NCBI RefSeq assembly: GCF_902167145.1
Contig: NC_050099.1
Location: 59,662,942 to 59,726,941, forward strand
DNA length: 64,000 nt
Reading direction: 5' to 3'
DNA from: Zea mays
Lineage: Eukaryota; Streptophyta; Magnoliopsida; Poales; Poaceae
The notes under the pieces were generated by a model. The model saw only the letters and a program-made list of their open reading frames with translations. It searched no databases and was not told the DNA's origin. Position numbers and translations under genes: made by a program. Below, in pieces: positions 21,048-33,073 of the stretch. The stretch's first letter is position 1; each line of letters begins with the position of its first letter.

Positions 21048-24000
21048 TGTAATACCCAATGTGTTGAATTTAAACTCTAAGTTGGAAAACAAAACTCCAA
21101 AGAAATGTGGAGGGGGAGGAAAAGAATTACTAAAAAGGAAAATATATACAAAATAAATATTATAAATAAAAGTAAGACTAGTATGTTCAAATTATACTTT
21201 AAATATGAGGAGAATTTACCAAAGAATTTGAGTTTGAAATTTGAACTCAAATGAGAAGGGAAAATATAAATAAGAAAAAGGAAAGGAAAATAAAAAGGAA
21301 GAAATGGCGCATGGGCTGAAACCTTAGATCATCGGCCCACTATCCCTACCTCACTCTCGGCCCATGACCACGCGCACAGCCACCCTGGCGTGCGGGCCCC
21401 ACTCAACAGTCACACGCTAGCCACGCCAAATCCCGCACGGCCTGCTGCTGGATCACCCTCTCACTGTCACTTCGGGCCTGCTTGGCAGCCGGTTTCTACA
21501 CCTCGGTGTCTCCCGTGGTCCCGCGTGGCCCACGTCTCCTGCACGCGTGTCGCGAATGACCGGTGGGTCCGACTTACAGCAACGGAAAAGGTCTTCCCTC
21601 CGTAGTCGGCCGCGGTCATCGCAGGCTCCTTGGGGCGTATGGATTCAACCACCACCGCGAATTCCTCGACGTTTGACTTGGGGATCCCCGCCTTCGTGAT
21701 TAAAAGCCCGGGCGCGCCGTGCTCTTCTCTCTGTTCGCGACCACCTCCAAGCTTTGACAGTAGACATTGCCGCCGAGAAGTTGAGGATTAGAGAGGAGAG
21801 AGAACAAGCGTCGCGACCACAACATTCACTACACCCGCGCTCGGTTCGTGTGGCCGCTAAGGAATCCGGAGCGGCGGAACTTTCTGGTGCGGCGGCGGAT
21901 CTTCTCGGTGCTCCCATCACGTGGCGAGCCCTCCAGTCGTGCGCGCCGGCCTCGTCCTCGACTCTGCAGTGGTAAGTCACATCCCCCTGGTAGCAGTTGT
22001 GAGCTCCTCGGATGATAGCATCGACAGCGGGTGGTAGTGGTCGCTTGGCGTGCTCGTGATGAGCAGCAATGGCGCCGTCGCGGCTAGCGTGCGCGCCGTC
22101 GGCTCGGTAGGGGTGATGGAGGTAGACGAGGTGTTGTAGCCGTTAGATGGTCATCGTGGGGCTACCATCGTGCGATGGGAATACCAGTTCGGTGTTTTAA
22201 TCGCACCGTGGATTGAGGATCGGGCGGCCGAGGGTGAGCGTTGTGACCGTGCGCTGTGGACCGCGGATCCGGGATTTGACGGTGGCGAGTGGGGGCTAGA
22301 ATTTAACCAGGGTCAATCTAATCGCGATCGTTTGTAGTGGATCGGACGACCTAGATCGTCGGATACCCCTTCGCAGCGCACGCTTTGCAGAAAAGTATTT
22401 ATGCTTTAGGGAAAACAACCCGCAGTCCACCTCGGGTCACGCTGTGTCTAGGGAATTCTTGTAGAACAGTCCCTGCATGTTTTAGAAAATGGTGCGCAGT
22501 CCAAATAATTGACAAAACCAGGAAAATTATTTAGAAAATAGTTTTTAGTACATATTTAATTGCAGAAACTTGTTTAATTTGTAGAAAATTCATATGAACT
22601 TCAAATTGATCCATTCCAGTTCCTAAAATTTTGTAATATTATTATTTGTCCATTAGTGCCACTGTTTTGGCATGAAAGACACATTAAAATTTATCTATTA
22701 CTTAATTTAAATACATAAAACCATTGGAAATTCATAACTAAAAATCCATAACTCCAAAATTAATAATTTCTGTTCATATGATCTCATTTTAATGTGTATA
22801 TTATTATCATGTATTTTGTTTACATGTTTGGTGTGATGTTAATTTTCCCTTTATACTATGTATGTTTATATTGATGCGAGTAGACGAGCAAGCTACTGTG
22901 GATCCTGAGGTTCAGCAGATAGAAGTTGCTGAGCAGGAGCTCGTTGAAGGCAAGTTGTGCCCTGGATCACTTCCTTTTTACCCAGTCATGTTCTTATTAA
23001 TCATGATGATCTGCATAGGTTAATTTTGATGGAATCCAATAGGTTACCCTAGTTTTGGCTATCTTTATACCTTGTTTTACAACTGAATATTTTTGGGTAG
23101 TATATGCTATTGCGTTATGTGGTTTTGGGTACGGAGATATACATCACTCATCGTTACACTTTTATTATCAGTTATTATTTACTGTTCATGATAAGATCAT
23201 TATGTTAATGGGAACATGGAAAACCACCCGGGAAAACAGTGCTACCACAAGGGTGGTATGGGACGCCCTTGGCTGATTAACTAGGAAAGCTAGTGGATGA
23301 CTACCTTACCCGAAAGGGGCAAGGGCAGTAGGGGAGTTGTTATTGTAGGGAGGTCCTTGGGTTGATTTTGCTGCGATGGTGGTCAGGCGAGGGATTCATG
23401 CACTGGAGCTTCCTAGAAACTGTAGCGGGTTTTCTGAAGCTACTGGAACTTTGTAAAGGCCTCATAGTGGTACCCTGCCTCGCTTCCTTGGTAGAGGTGT
23501 ATGGGGTCCGATCAACCACGTGGCAAATGGGTAACACGACTTGTGGGTAAATATGCGCAACCTCTGCAGAGTGTAAAACTGGTATACTAGTCGTGCTCAC
23601 GGTCATGAGCGGCTCGGACACTCACATGATTAATTTATGGAATTAAACTCAATTTGTCAATTCATTGCATTGGGGATTATTTTATTATTACTTTTACTTA
23701 TTATTACTATGGTTTGGTATTTACTTACACTTAGTAACTGCTAATAAAATTTTGACCAACATATAAAAGCAATGCTCAGCTTCAACCTTTATTACATTGA
23801 TTTGCCTTACACTTCACATGAACTCCCACCTTTGGTGAGTTCATGCACATTATTCCCCACAACTTGTTGAGCAATGAACATGTGTGAGCTCACCCTTGCT
23901 GTCTCACACCCCCACAGGAGAAGAACATGTGATAGAAGAGGGGCCGCCTAACACTGAGGCATTCGACTTGATCTAGGTGGCGTCTCCCAGTCAGCTTTCT

Positions 24001-24187
24001 GGCACTAGGGAATAATATTTAGTTTGCTTCATTTTATCATTTATTTTTGTAAGACTTCCGCTATGTAATAAGTACATTTATGATATTTATGACATTTATC
24101 TCTATGCACTCTGTTATTATATGTGTTGTCTTCTCTGGTGCATATATGAGATGCACCCGACTTTGTTCCTTAAATCCGGGTGTGACA
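21048..24187 (+). mobile_element. Solo LTR of the element A subfamily, inserted in element B pol
   Basis: It is 3140 bp from TGTAATACCC to CCGGGTGTGACA, flanked by AGTAT (21043-21047) and GGTAT (24188-24192), a 5-bp target duplication with one mismatch. Its 3' end matches the element A LTR. It sits inside the B pol frame, and neither PBS nor internal sequence follows it, so it is a solo LTR. The GC-richer part at 21300-22400 holds short frames that are not credible genes. Confidence 0.88.
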
Positions 24188-25107
24188 GGTATGCCACTTC
24201 TCCACATCTTGCTTGAATCTGGTACGGTCTGATGTATCGAGGTGCTAACTTTCCCTTGACTCCAAACCTTCTGACTCCTCTAACCAGTGACACCTTTAGG
24301 TAAACATAATCTCTCACTTTGAAACTCAGTTCTCTTCTTCTAGTGTTGGCATAACTTCGCAGCCTAGCCTGTGCTGTCTTTAGGTTCTCTCGAACCATTC
24401 TGATATTCTCTTCGGCTTCAAGCAAAATATCTGGACCGAACACCTATCTTTCGTCGGGTTGGTCCAGTGCAACGGAGTTTGACAATTCCTCCCATAGAGT
24501 GCTTGGAACAGTGACATCTTCAAACTGGTCTGATAGCTGTTGTTGTAGGAGAATTCTGCATAAGGTAGCCTCTTATCCCAACCATACTTGTCCTGCAAAG
24601 CACATGCTCTCATCATATGTTCTAGGATTTGGTTGGTTCTCTTAGTCTGACCATCTGTCAGCGGGTGATAAGTTGAACTAAAATTTAGATGCGTGCTGAA
24701 TGCTTCATGTAGCTACTGCCAAAAGTGAGAAGTGAACTGTGTTCCCTGATTAGATAATATCTTCTTCGGAAAACCATGCAGACACACAATTCGAGACATG
24801 TATAACTCTGCCAACACTGCACTGCTATAGCTGGTTTTTATTGGTATGAAATGAGCCGCCTTCGTTAAGCAGTCCACTACTACCCAGATGGAGTCATAAC
24901 CGACTCGAGTGTGAGGCAAGTCAACTATAAAGTCCATCCCAATCTCATCCCACTTACATTGAGGAATCTGCAACGGCTGCAACAAACCTACAGGCCTTTG
25001 ATGTCCCGTTTTAATTCTCTGACAACAGTCGCATATGGAAACATACTCTGCGATCTTCCTTTTCATACCATACCACCAGAATCTTTTCTTCAGATCTTGG
25101 TACAACA
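24188..25107 (-). pseudogene. Integrase fragment of element B
   Basis: The minus-strand frames contain the zinc-binding end (CDCCQRIKTGHQ), the catalytic core (GMDFIVDLPHT...DSIWVVVDCLTKAAHF) and the C-terminal GPF/Y-like part (KVRDYVYLKVS, KGKLAPRYIRPYQI). Of the DD35E triad, the first Asp is present. The second position reads SNQGTQF where the family has SDRGTQF, and the Glu position reads GQTKRTN where the family has GQTERTN. Both changes are G-to-A on the coding strand. Frameshifts near 24440 and 24700 add to the decay. It cannot catalyse integration. Confidence 0.85.
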
Positions 25108-26693
25108 TGTCACACCCGGTTTTAGGGGCAAAACCAAATGCATAGCATATGTGTGCCAGGATCCATTTCCCACACATATGTTGACGTCACAAGTGTAATA
25201 TATCAAAAGACAATGAAATAAAGGCGTAAAAGAGAGTATAGTAACTTTATTACATCATCTAGACTTTAAATGTCTTAAATAGTATCATCAAAGTACAACG
25301 AAAATAACATGGGTAATCTCCCCCAGGAAGATGACCGGCACATCGCTAGACTCAGTGCTCGTCATCACCATCATCATAGTCTTCCTCATCAGCTTCTAAT
25401 GAAAAATTTAGCAAGGGGTGAGCTCACTTATGGTGGGGGCTCAGCAAGTAGGAGGAGTTATGCAAGGTTAACAAGGAAGGCTATGGTTAAGCGGTAAGCA
25501 TTTTAGTTGATCAATATTTTATTAACAATGCCTAGCTTACTAATGGTAAGTGTATCCCAAAATATCCCAATTAATAATAAGCATATGAATATATCTCAAA
25601 ATCACTAAAGTGAAACCACTTAAGCAAACCATTTATAAACCATCGGATCACGATTTATTCTTCATCTTTGAGTTCAGTTATTATGTGAGGGTCCAGGTTG
25701 CTCTTAACCGTGAGCACGACTGACATATCAGTTTTACACTCTGCAGAGGTGGTACAACTTTACTCACAAGCCATGTATCTCCTCTAGCCTAGGTTGTATA
25801 GAGCCGTACACTACTGAGGTGAATGGCTAGGGATCCATTATGAGGCTTTCACAAAATATCCTTAGTACAAAGCCACCCGCTAAGGTTTCCACGTCAGTAT
25901 TGGTGACCCTCTAGGCGAGGTAACTTAGCCAAGGCTACCACCCCATGTTAACATGAGCTGCCACCAAACCATTGTCGTCCCCTCTTGCCCATCTTTTAGG
26001 TAGGGTTGCTAAGCACTATGTCTATAAAGCTATTAACCAAAGCCAGAGCCATGATAGCACTCATGGTTGCACTATTATCCTGGGTGGTCAGTCCATGTTC
26101 CATTTAATACAACATGATATTGTTTAACCATCGGGTTATCATCATAATACAAATTTTATTTCCGGAACATTAATATCATTAATGAGTGACATCATAATTA
26201 TCAAGTTGAATAGTAACACAATTACTAAGCATATTATTTATCCAAGGGTAATCAAGGAATAGGGTTGGTATTTCTAGTCAATCCTATTTAGGCAAATCCC
26301 ATCAAATTTATGCAAATATCCAAAAGTAAACATTATTATATGAATTATTTGGGTACAAACAGGAATATAGGGGGAGAATCCACTTTCCTTGGTCAAAGGT
26401 GTCCTGCGGATCATCTTCAAAGTATTTTGGTCTTCTACCACGAAATAAGCTTCTAATATAGATTTGCAAATCGTACATACAAAAGCAAACATTCACCAAA
26501 TAAATAAACATACACCATTACATGAATAACATACACCATCACATGAATAACATTCACCATACAAACAATACTTATAATAATGTCTAGAATAAAACCTAAT
26601 TCAAATTCATATTATTAGTCTACACGTATTGACATCCATTTGCTACAACATAAAATTTAAACTCTATTTTCTTTTGGATTATAACTAGTAAAA
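25108..26693 (-). repeat. Del/Tekay-type LTR fragment D
   Basis: It begins at 25108 with the LTR 3' terminus of this group (TGTCACACCCGG read on the plus strand) inside element B pol. CAACA at 25103-25107 would be the target duplication. It contains the GAGCACGACTGACATATCAG and ACACTCTGCAGAGGTGG landmarks. It stops at about 26693, where the Tat element E fragment begins, so roughly half of the LTR is visible. Confidence 0.75.
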
Positions 26694-27099
26694 GCTACAG
26701 AAAGCAATTACGCCTAACCACCCCCAGCCAACACGGTGGGAGAAGAAGACCCAGCGGCACCGGCTTACCCCTCGGAGGGCCCCATAGGCGCGACGGAGGC
26801 AGCGACCCTAGCACCAGCATCCGCTTTCTATGAAAGAGTGCTAGTGCTAGGTACCACATCATCAAGACTACGAGAGGCGCCCTCCGATACTGAATGCTCC
26901 ACCCCACCGGAAGCCATGAAGGTCATGTCTTCAGTGTCGGTTGACAGGGTGATGCTCCTCCCCGACCCGACGTGGGCCAAGCGCTCCCTTTTCTTTTCCC
27001 TCTTCCTATGATGGTTGTGTTTCTTCCACGCCACCATGGCCGCCTCCTCTGCCTCCCGTTGCCTTTTCCTCTCCGCCTTGATAGTGGCGTCGCCAAGGA

Positions 27100-28033
27100 G
27101 GGGGCCAAGAGGTCACAACGGTACAGAGCCCCTACAAGAGTGGATGTCAGAACAGACCAAGGCAAAAGGGAATGGGGAAAACCAAAACATACTAGGTCAG
27201 GAACTCTTGCCTGATTAAAAGGCAAGGGGCCGCTCACGTCCATGAAGTCGGATGTCACCCCCACCGTGATGGTGAGTACGTGGGCCACCACTTCCTCCTT
27301 CTCCAGGTTCACTGTGTCGTGGTGATCTAAGTCACCCTCACTGGTGAATTGTCACATTATCCTCTAGCAGGCCACGAGAGGCTAAAGCCAGCATTGCAAG
27401 AAGGTAATAATTAGCCTCTCGCACAGAAGGCCCCATTTGCGCTACTTGGTGAACATGTCCAGTATATACGATATCTTTGGCTTGAACTTCTTCACTGCGT
27501 CATAGTCCCATTTGGGCTTGGCCACCGGGACAAGCTAGTGAACGCAAGCACACTGCCTTCAAGGTTTCGAACATAGAACCACCCCCTCATAGCCATGAAT
27601 GAAGGATGCAAGGGGGGTTGGAAGGTAGGACGCCATCCGCGACCCGCAAAGCTGAACGTTGAAGGAACCAACAAACGACTGACCACCTCGGCCAAGGCCT
27701 GCCCGCGGGCTGAACGAATGTTTCCTGAGCTTCAAGTGGGGAGGCATGCCGAGATAAGCTTCACATAGCGTGATGAAACACACTATGTGGAGGAAGGTGT
27801 TTGGATGAAGGTTTAGGAGCTCCATACCATAGTAGAAGAGAAGCCCCAACACGAACGGATGTAGGGGGAGCCCAAAGCCACGCTCGTAGAAAGAGGCAAG
27901 CACCACAACTTTGCCATCATGAGTCCTTTTCTTACAAACGCTAGCCTGAGATCGACTCAAGGGGAAGGAACCCTTTCACCTCCAAGTCCTCAAGTCAGCT
28001 ACGAGTGGTAGAGCACAGGGGAAATGCGGCCAT
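27100..28033 (-). pseudogene. Antisense accessory ORF of element E (Transposase_28-like)
   Basis: The minus-strand reading can start at ATG 28033 and is broken by stops and frameshifts. Its best part (27960 to about 27700) reads DGKVVVLASFYERGFGLPLHPFV, then YYGMELLNLHPNT, then ITLCEAYLG. This resembles the Pfam 'putative gypsy type transposon' domain (PF04195), which is common as an extra ORF in grass Tat elements. The direction is opposite to the LTR. Function is unknown. A frame at 26923-27312 (EEVVAHVLTI, GVTSDFMDVS) may be its C-terminal end. The identification rests on recalled family consensus. Confidence 0.6.
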
Positions 28034-28164
28034 AGGACCAACAGTTGGAAATCGCAAGGGAGCAAAAAGAGCAGAGGAACACAAGGCTTTCTAAGGAGTA
28101 AGAAGAAAGCGACCTAAGTGCAAGAACATGGTAAGCGTAAGCAGACTCGGAAGCCTCCCATTCT

Positions 28165-28174
28165 ATTTTATATA
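28165..28174 (-). promoter_or_regulatory. TATA box for the antisense ORF of element E
   Basis: TATATAAAAT on the minus strand lies about 130 bases upstream of the candidate ATG at 28033 and more than 1 kb away from the LTR. The placement parallels the TATA box at 3085-3095. Confidence 0.5.
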
Positions 28175-28229
28175 AGAAGGGAGCCCAGGCAATGCTTGGG
28201 AAGTGGCCCCCAGGCCACACAGGGAGATC

Positions 28230-29306
28230 TGCCGCACTAGGATGCCATTACCTCGGGAGTTGGGTGGAAGGTGGTACTTTTTTTTGCAGGATACGAACCA
28301 CATCGAAAAAGCGCAGGTAACGGGCAGGGTGGATTAACCACCCAATCACTCAACCCGCACATGACATGGCGCGTAGGTCGTGTCACATCCCATCAGAGCC
28401 GCACACGCCAAACGAGATCATGATGGCCAGTCCTTCTGCTACACTACCCCGGTAAGCTACACCATGTCAAGCCAGGCAAAAAACCAAAACACGCCCCAAT
28501 CTCCCACGTAGAGCAACGGGTGGGCTGAGCAAGCTCCTAGAGAGTCGCAAGCTAGGTGACCAGCCCATAAGTAATTTGCTCAGCTCCGTGTCCAAGGTCG
28601 CACCACACATTCTTTTGTGGTAACCTAGCTAATGGGGTGGCCACGAGGCCCCCCTTTTGTTGGCTAGGTCAACCAAAGGGCCGAAACAGGATCGAATAAG
28701 GAAGGACTCGATAAGATGGCCCTAGCAGGTCGAGCACCCTTAGCGGGAATGTTCGCTGAGAGATGCCCTCACAAGAGGATGATCAAATCTTACTTGGATA
28801 ATCTGCTTGTAGCTCAATGGCCCCTACCCCTCCTCGGAAAAGATTGAAGGAGAAACACTCCAAGGGGGAAGCGTGTTTGACAAAAACAAGTGGCAAGTGG
28901 AGGAAGCAAGCCAAGGAATGACGGCAAAGCGACAACAGATGGACTCTCGCCCAGCGCGTGACGAACCATCGTAGAAAAGGGGGTCCACCTCTTACACTGC
29001 ATAAAACCCCAAGCAATCCACGTCGATTACTCAGGGGGCTACATCTAGCAGATGTGCTTGCCCGTACCTAGAAAGGCGACCACCCAGCCAGAAAACTAGG
29101 AGATAAACTCTCACCCAGCGCGTGACAAACCATCGCAGAAAAGGGTCCACCCCTCACACTGCATAAACCCCCTAGCAATCCATGTCGATTGCTCGAGGGC
29201 TCGGGGGCTACATCTAGCAGATAGTCTTGTGCACACCAAAGAAGGCAACCGTTTAGGAAAAGCCTCTACGCAACTCCACGAAGTTACACAAAGGCTCGTG
29301 TGCTGT
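28230..29306. other. Noncoding 3' region of element E
   Basis: There is no credible gene. Two related blocks (28910-29040 and 29110-29215) share CTCTCACCCAGCGCGTGAC, TCCACC..CTCACACTGCATAAA and CAATCCA(C/T)GTCGATT, so this is an imperfect duplication of about 100 bases. Both end in a GGGGGCTACATCTAGCAGAT block that resembles a polypurine tract. Confidence 0.6.
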
Positions 29307-30471
29307 TGTCGGATACCTAGGAACCGGGTGCTTAAAGAAGGCCCAAAAGGCTTCCAAAGACGACCCACTAACCGACAAGTCCACCTGCCGAGCGACTCGC
29401 TGAGGCATCCCAAAAGGCCTCCTTAAAGAGGCCCACTAACCGACCGACCTGCCTCGCGAGCGACTTAGCAACGCAGCCCAATAGGCCTCCCGAAGACGAC
29501 TGACCAACCCGCCCTCCGAACAAGTTGGCGAGGCAAAGTTGCTGAGTATCTGCCTGCCGAGCAACTCGGTGAGGCGAAGTTGCCGACCATCCGCTTGTCG
29601 AGCAACTCTGTGAGGCAAAGTTGCCGACGATCCACCTGCCGAGCAACTCGGCGAAACAGAGTTGCCGACGAGCCCTCTGGCAAGCAGGCCCACAAGGGAA
29701 AGGGGGGCTAACTCAGTAACGTTGAGCAACGCCAGCATGGCAAGACAGACCATCACCAAACCACGCCTATACCAGGGGAACAGTGCCAAAGGGCCTGGAT
29801 CAAACATGACTGCCAATATGTCCTTAGATGTGCTCCCACTGACCGGTGAGACCAGTCAACCCCGGTCGCAGTGACCTCAGCATCAGAGCCTCTACAGTGA
29901 CCAAAATACCTGAAAGACCGGGACAGTACACCATACCAGGTGTAGGCCAACGTGTAACAAAAGGTGACACAAGGGTCATGACGGAAGATGAAGTTGTACT
30001 GAATACAACCCTGAACCTCACTGTGAGGCCACTCTGCAGGTCCCATCGGGTACCACTACATTGGCATCGAACAAGCTAAAGGGACAAAAACGCCGGATGG
30101 ACAAGACGGAATACCACATTAAGAATACAATAGCGCATGCCCCTATGGACGACACCAAGAGGGCTAAGGCAACCCAAGACAACAGACCAAACTCCTCCAT
30201 AGATAGATGCTAGTTCTCACTGTAAAATCTACTCTTAATCTATAAAAAGGGCAAAACAACCCCCATCTTCTAGACATAAGCACTCAATTGTAACACACTC
30301 CAAGCAACACTACGATCAGCACTATACTGGACTAGGGCGCAACCTGAACCAGTATAACCCCTATCTCAGATCCACCTTCGATCCCCCCGTGGCTCACCTT
30401 TGGAGTGAGTCCACGCTAGCACCCCTTCCGAACACAAATATTATTGTTCCCTAGTTTCTGAAACCACGACA
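29307..30471 (+). repeat. 3' LTR of element E
   Basis: It is about 1165 bp from TGTCGGATACC to ACCACGACA. A TATA-like TATAAAAAGG is at 30241-30250, followed by AGCACTCAATTGTAACACACTC, typical of Tat LTRs near the polyadenylation region. A degenerate repeat (CGAGCAACTCGGTGAGGCGAAGTTGCC units) fills 29480-29670. The left boundary is inferred from the TG and the sequence type. Confidence 0.65.
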
Positions 30472-31430
30472 GCTACCTTATCGACCAATTCACCTAGTAG
30501 TGCTATGAACAACTTATGTGCTCATGTGTGTTCTTTCTGCACTAATCGGAAAACATGGTGAAATCTGATATGCTAGCCCCAGGTAGATAGGGTACGGTGT
30601 CAAGTCGGTGGTCGAAGGTTTCTGATATGACTGTCTCATGCTTGACACACTAACATCGAGTTTGTCCCTGAACAACCCGGCTACCTATTCCCTAATCTTT
30701 TCTACAACATCTGACAACCATCCACTAAGCTTCAGAATGAAGGTTTTAGGTGGCCGAGCATTGTTATGTAAGTCTTTCAACTAAGGACGCTCCAAGTGTG
30801 TGCTCAGTGTACTACTAGTGCCACCTCCCATTGCCCCTGTATCTCTCTAGCACCCTGGAGGCTAAAGAGTATTCTGTCCCATGGGCAGGAGGTGGTGTTG
30901 AATGGCTATAATGTGTAGTAGATGAGATGGTGTAATGCTTCTAGGATACTTGTGGAAATTGTGCATACGTTATTGCTCCATGTTCTCCCTACATATAGTC
31001 AGTTGGTCTGAGATAGGGTGCCGGACGGTTTGACTAAACTCTAGATAGTCTGGCGTGCGTCGTCGGATGGTCTGCTATTGAGCCGTGGAGTCCGGATCTA
31101 TACTTGGATTGTCTGGCGCTACATGGCTTTGCCTGGGTGGCGTGCATGTAGATTTTCTTAGGGTCAGATGGTCTGGTGAAAGCTGCCTGGTAGTCCGTGA
31201 GGTGGCTGGATGGTCCGAGATTAGGTTCGGGTGGTTCGGTCATGCCTAGAGCTTATCGTGTGCTAGAAGCTGGCGATGCGTCTGTGGTTGTGTTGTGAAT
31301 GTGTTCATCGACATACCATACGATAGCTAGGCTAATGATGACCTAAATATAGCCAATGCGTTGGGTAATGCTGGCTCTGTATTAGGTTCATATGACATGA
31401 ATCTTGGGATAGTAGATTTTTTGTACGAAC
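30472..31430. other. Unassigned sequence
   Basis: I see no gene. 31000-31240 has repeated GGATGGTCTGG-like motifs, which resemble the 'tccgg' repeats of Copia LTRs, so this may be an old LTR fragment. Nothing else is supportable. Confidence 0.4.
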
Positions 31431-31479
31431 ATGTTAACCTCTTAATAGATTCATCTATATATTGTTTAACTGATGCCCC

Positions 31480-32114
31480 CACTGATGGTCACATGCATTG
31501 ATTCCTAAAGGGGACCAAAATGGGACAACACAATTAGAGATAACAGATCTTCGCCCCCAATCTATCCAACAGATAAATCGAGGGAGGAAGATTATCATAA
31601 TCAAAGACCTTCGAATAATAAAATAAGAATGTTTGTGGGAATCATTACTGCTCTGTCGTCTTTTTATTATTTTCTATACCTTCGATAGTCCTAAGTACCA
31701 ATATGAAGGTAAGGAAATCATAGCTTCAAAGACAGAGCAAATTGAATCCCTCTGAAAAGTGTCTATCTGTATGGCATTGTACCTCTATTTATAGTGGCAA
31801 GTTAGAGTATAACTTTGTATAAAATTATAATCATGTCCTCAGTTCCTAAACATACAACTTACATAATCTTCTAGGGGCATCGTCGTCTTTTCCTTTAAAG
31901 ACGTACTGACCAAGCCTTTAGATTTTTCTCCTTCATCTTCGATGACTTGTCTCGCGTTCAGGCCATGGAGCCAAAGCTTCTTAGCTTCACCTTTGCATGT
32001 GTGTCGTCCAAATGAAGGTTAGCTTCATTATATATTCGGAGTAGTTGCAATAGACTTAGAAACAATTGGCAACTTAATGTTTTGAGGAGCTTTGACATGA
32101 AAAGGCCCCCAACA
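31480..32114 (-). repeat. Old LTR-like fragment, minus orientation
   Basis: On the minus strand it begins TGTTGGGGGCC at 32114, as family-G LTRs do. It has a TATA-like CTATAAATAG at 31789-31798 and continues with CTTTGAAG and ACCTTCATA blocks. The rest does not match the family-G copies and the start-site inverted repeat is absent, so it is a related but different family. The lower boundary is uncertain. Confidence 0.5.
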
Positions 32115-32506
32115 AATATCATGCATAAATTCATATTAATCCATTTCATAGTAGCAACGATATCTCTTACGATATTAAATTAACTCTAATTCCAATAAAC
32201 TTAACTCCTGTCAGCCCAATTTATACTACAACCGAAGTGAGAATAAATCAACACCCTCCTACTAATTAGAATTATACTGACAAGCATTCACAAGTTTTAT
32301 TTGTTTCACCTGAGGGGGAAGCAGGGGCAGCCATTGGGGCGTGGTTAGGCTGGTTCCAGTGCACCATCCCTCTCTTGCTCCTGCCATGTCAGCTCTTGAC
32401 TCCATTCTCACCCCTACTGCTCCAGTCATAGACTGCACTAGACTATAGCCTCAGCCCATAGCCACATCAGTTTTTCTATTTTAGAATTACACCTAAAAGT
32501 TACAAT
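32115..32506. other. Unassigned AT-rich flank
   Basis: No gene, repeat unit or LTR end was recognised. It is interrupted at 32511 by the Tat element and continues at 43850. Confidence 0.5.
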
Positions 32507-32511
32507 ATATT

Positions 32512-32974
32512 TGTCGGGGACCATAATTAGGGGTACCCTCAAGTCTCCTAATTCTCAGCTGGTAACCCCCATCAGCATAAAGCTGCAAAGGCCTGATGGG
32601 TGCGATTAAGTCAGGGATCGGTCCATTCGAGGGACTCGATCACGCCTCGCCCGAGCCTAGCCTCGGACAAGGGCAGCCGACCCTGGAGGATCTCCGTCTC
32701 GCCCGAGACCCCCCTCCAGCGACGAACATACTTACGGCTCGCCCGAGGCCCTGTCTTCGCCAAGAAGCAACCCTGACCAAATCGCCGCGCCAACCGACCA
32801 GATCGCAGGAGCATTTAATGCAAAGGTGGCCTGACACCTTTATCCTGACACGCGTCCTCCAGTCGACAGAGCCGAAGTGACCGCAGTCACTTCGCCGCTC
32901 CACTGACCGGCCTGACAGAAGGACAGCGTCGCCTGCGCCGCTCCGACTGCTGTGCCGCTCGACAGAGTCAGGCT
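32512..32974 (+). repeat. 5' LTR remnant
   Basis: It matches the first 462 or so bases of the 3' LTR (42287-42748). Homology ends abruptly at GACAGAGTCAGGCT, after which the sequence is internal. About 1.1 kb of LTR with its promoter, the PBS and the leader are deleted. Confidence 0.9.
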
Positions 32975-33073
32975 GACAGCGACAATGATACTCCTTCCCC
33001 CGCCGTTCCGTTTTGGGAGTCTTGAGTTCATGTCCCTCGACGGCAGCCACGACATGATACTCCTTCCCCCGCC

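Larger units (their letters stand above)
16468..25107 (-). mobile_element. Del/Tekay-type chromovirus, element B (3' half) with nested solo LTRs
   Basis: Read on the minus strand from 25107 downwards: integrase, (solo LTR insertion 24187-21048), chromodomain end of pol, polypurine tract, and 3' LTR (20708 to 16468), which itself holds a solo LTR at 17935-18632. The pol frame is colinear across the solo LTR once one target copy is removed. The 5' half is lost beyond 25107, where another LTR begins. CCCTC at 16463-16467 separates it from the preceding LTR. Confidence 0.8.
26699..30471 (+). mobile_element. 3' part of a Tat-lineage Gypsy element (E)
   Basis: The part seen is an antisense accessory ORF (27100-28033 minus), noncoding 3' sequence and one plus-orientation LTR (29307-30471). 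No PBS follows the LTR, so it is the 3' LTR. GCTAC occurs both just before the fragment (26694-26698) and just after the LTR (30472-30476), like a 5-bp target duplication, although the left end is not an LTR terminus. gag and pol are absent. Confidence 0.65.

Noticed and set aside
21467..21980. Short frames resembling a small host gene
   Set aside because: They are within the solo LTR at 21048-24187, which has target duplications.
31000..31240. Sirevirus LTR fragment
   Set aside because: Only loose GGATGGTCTGG-type motifs; no LTR ends, TATA hairpin or matching blocks, so left unassigned.
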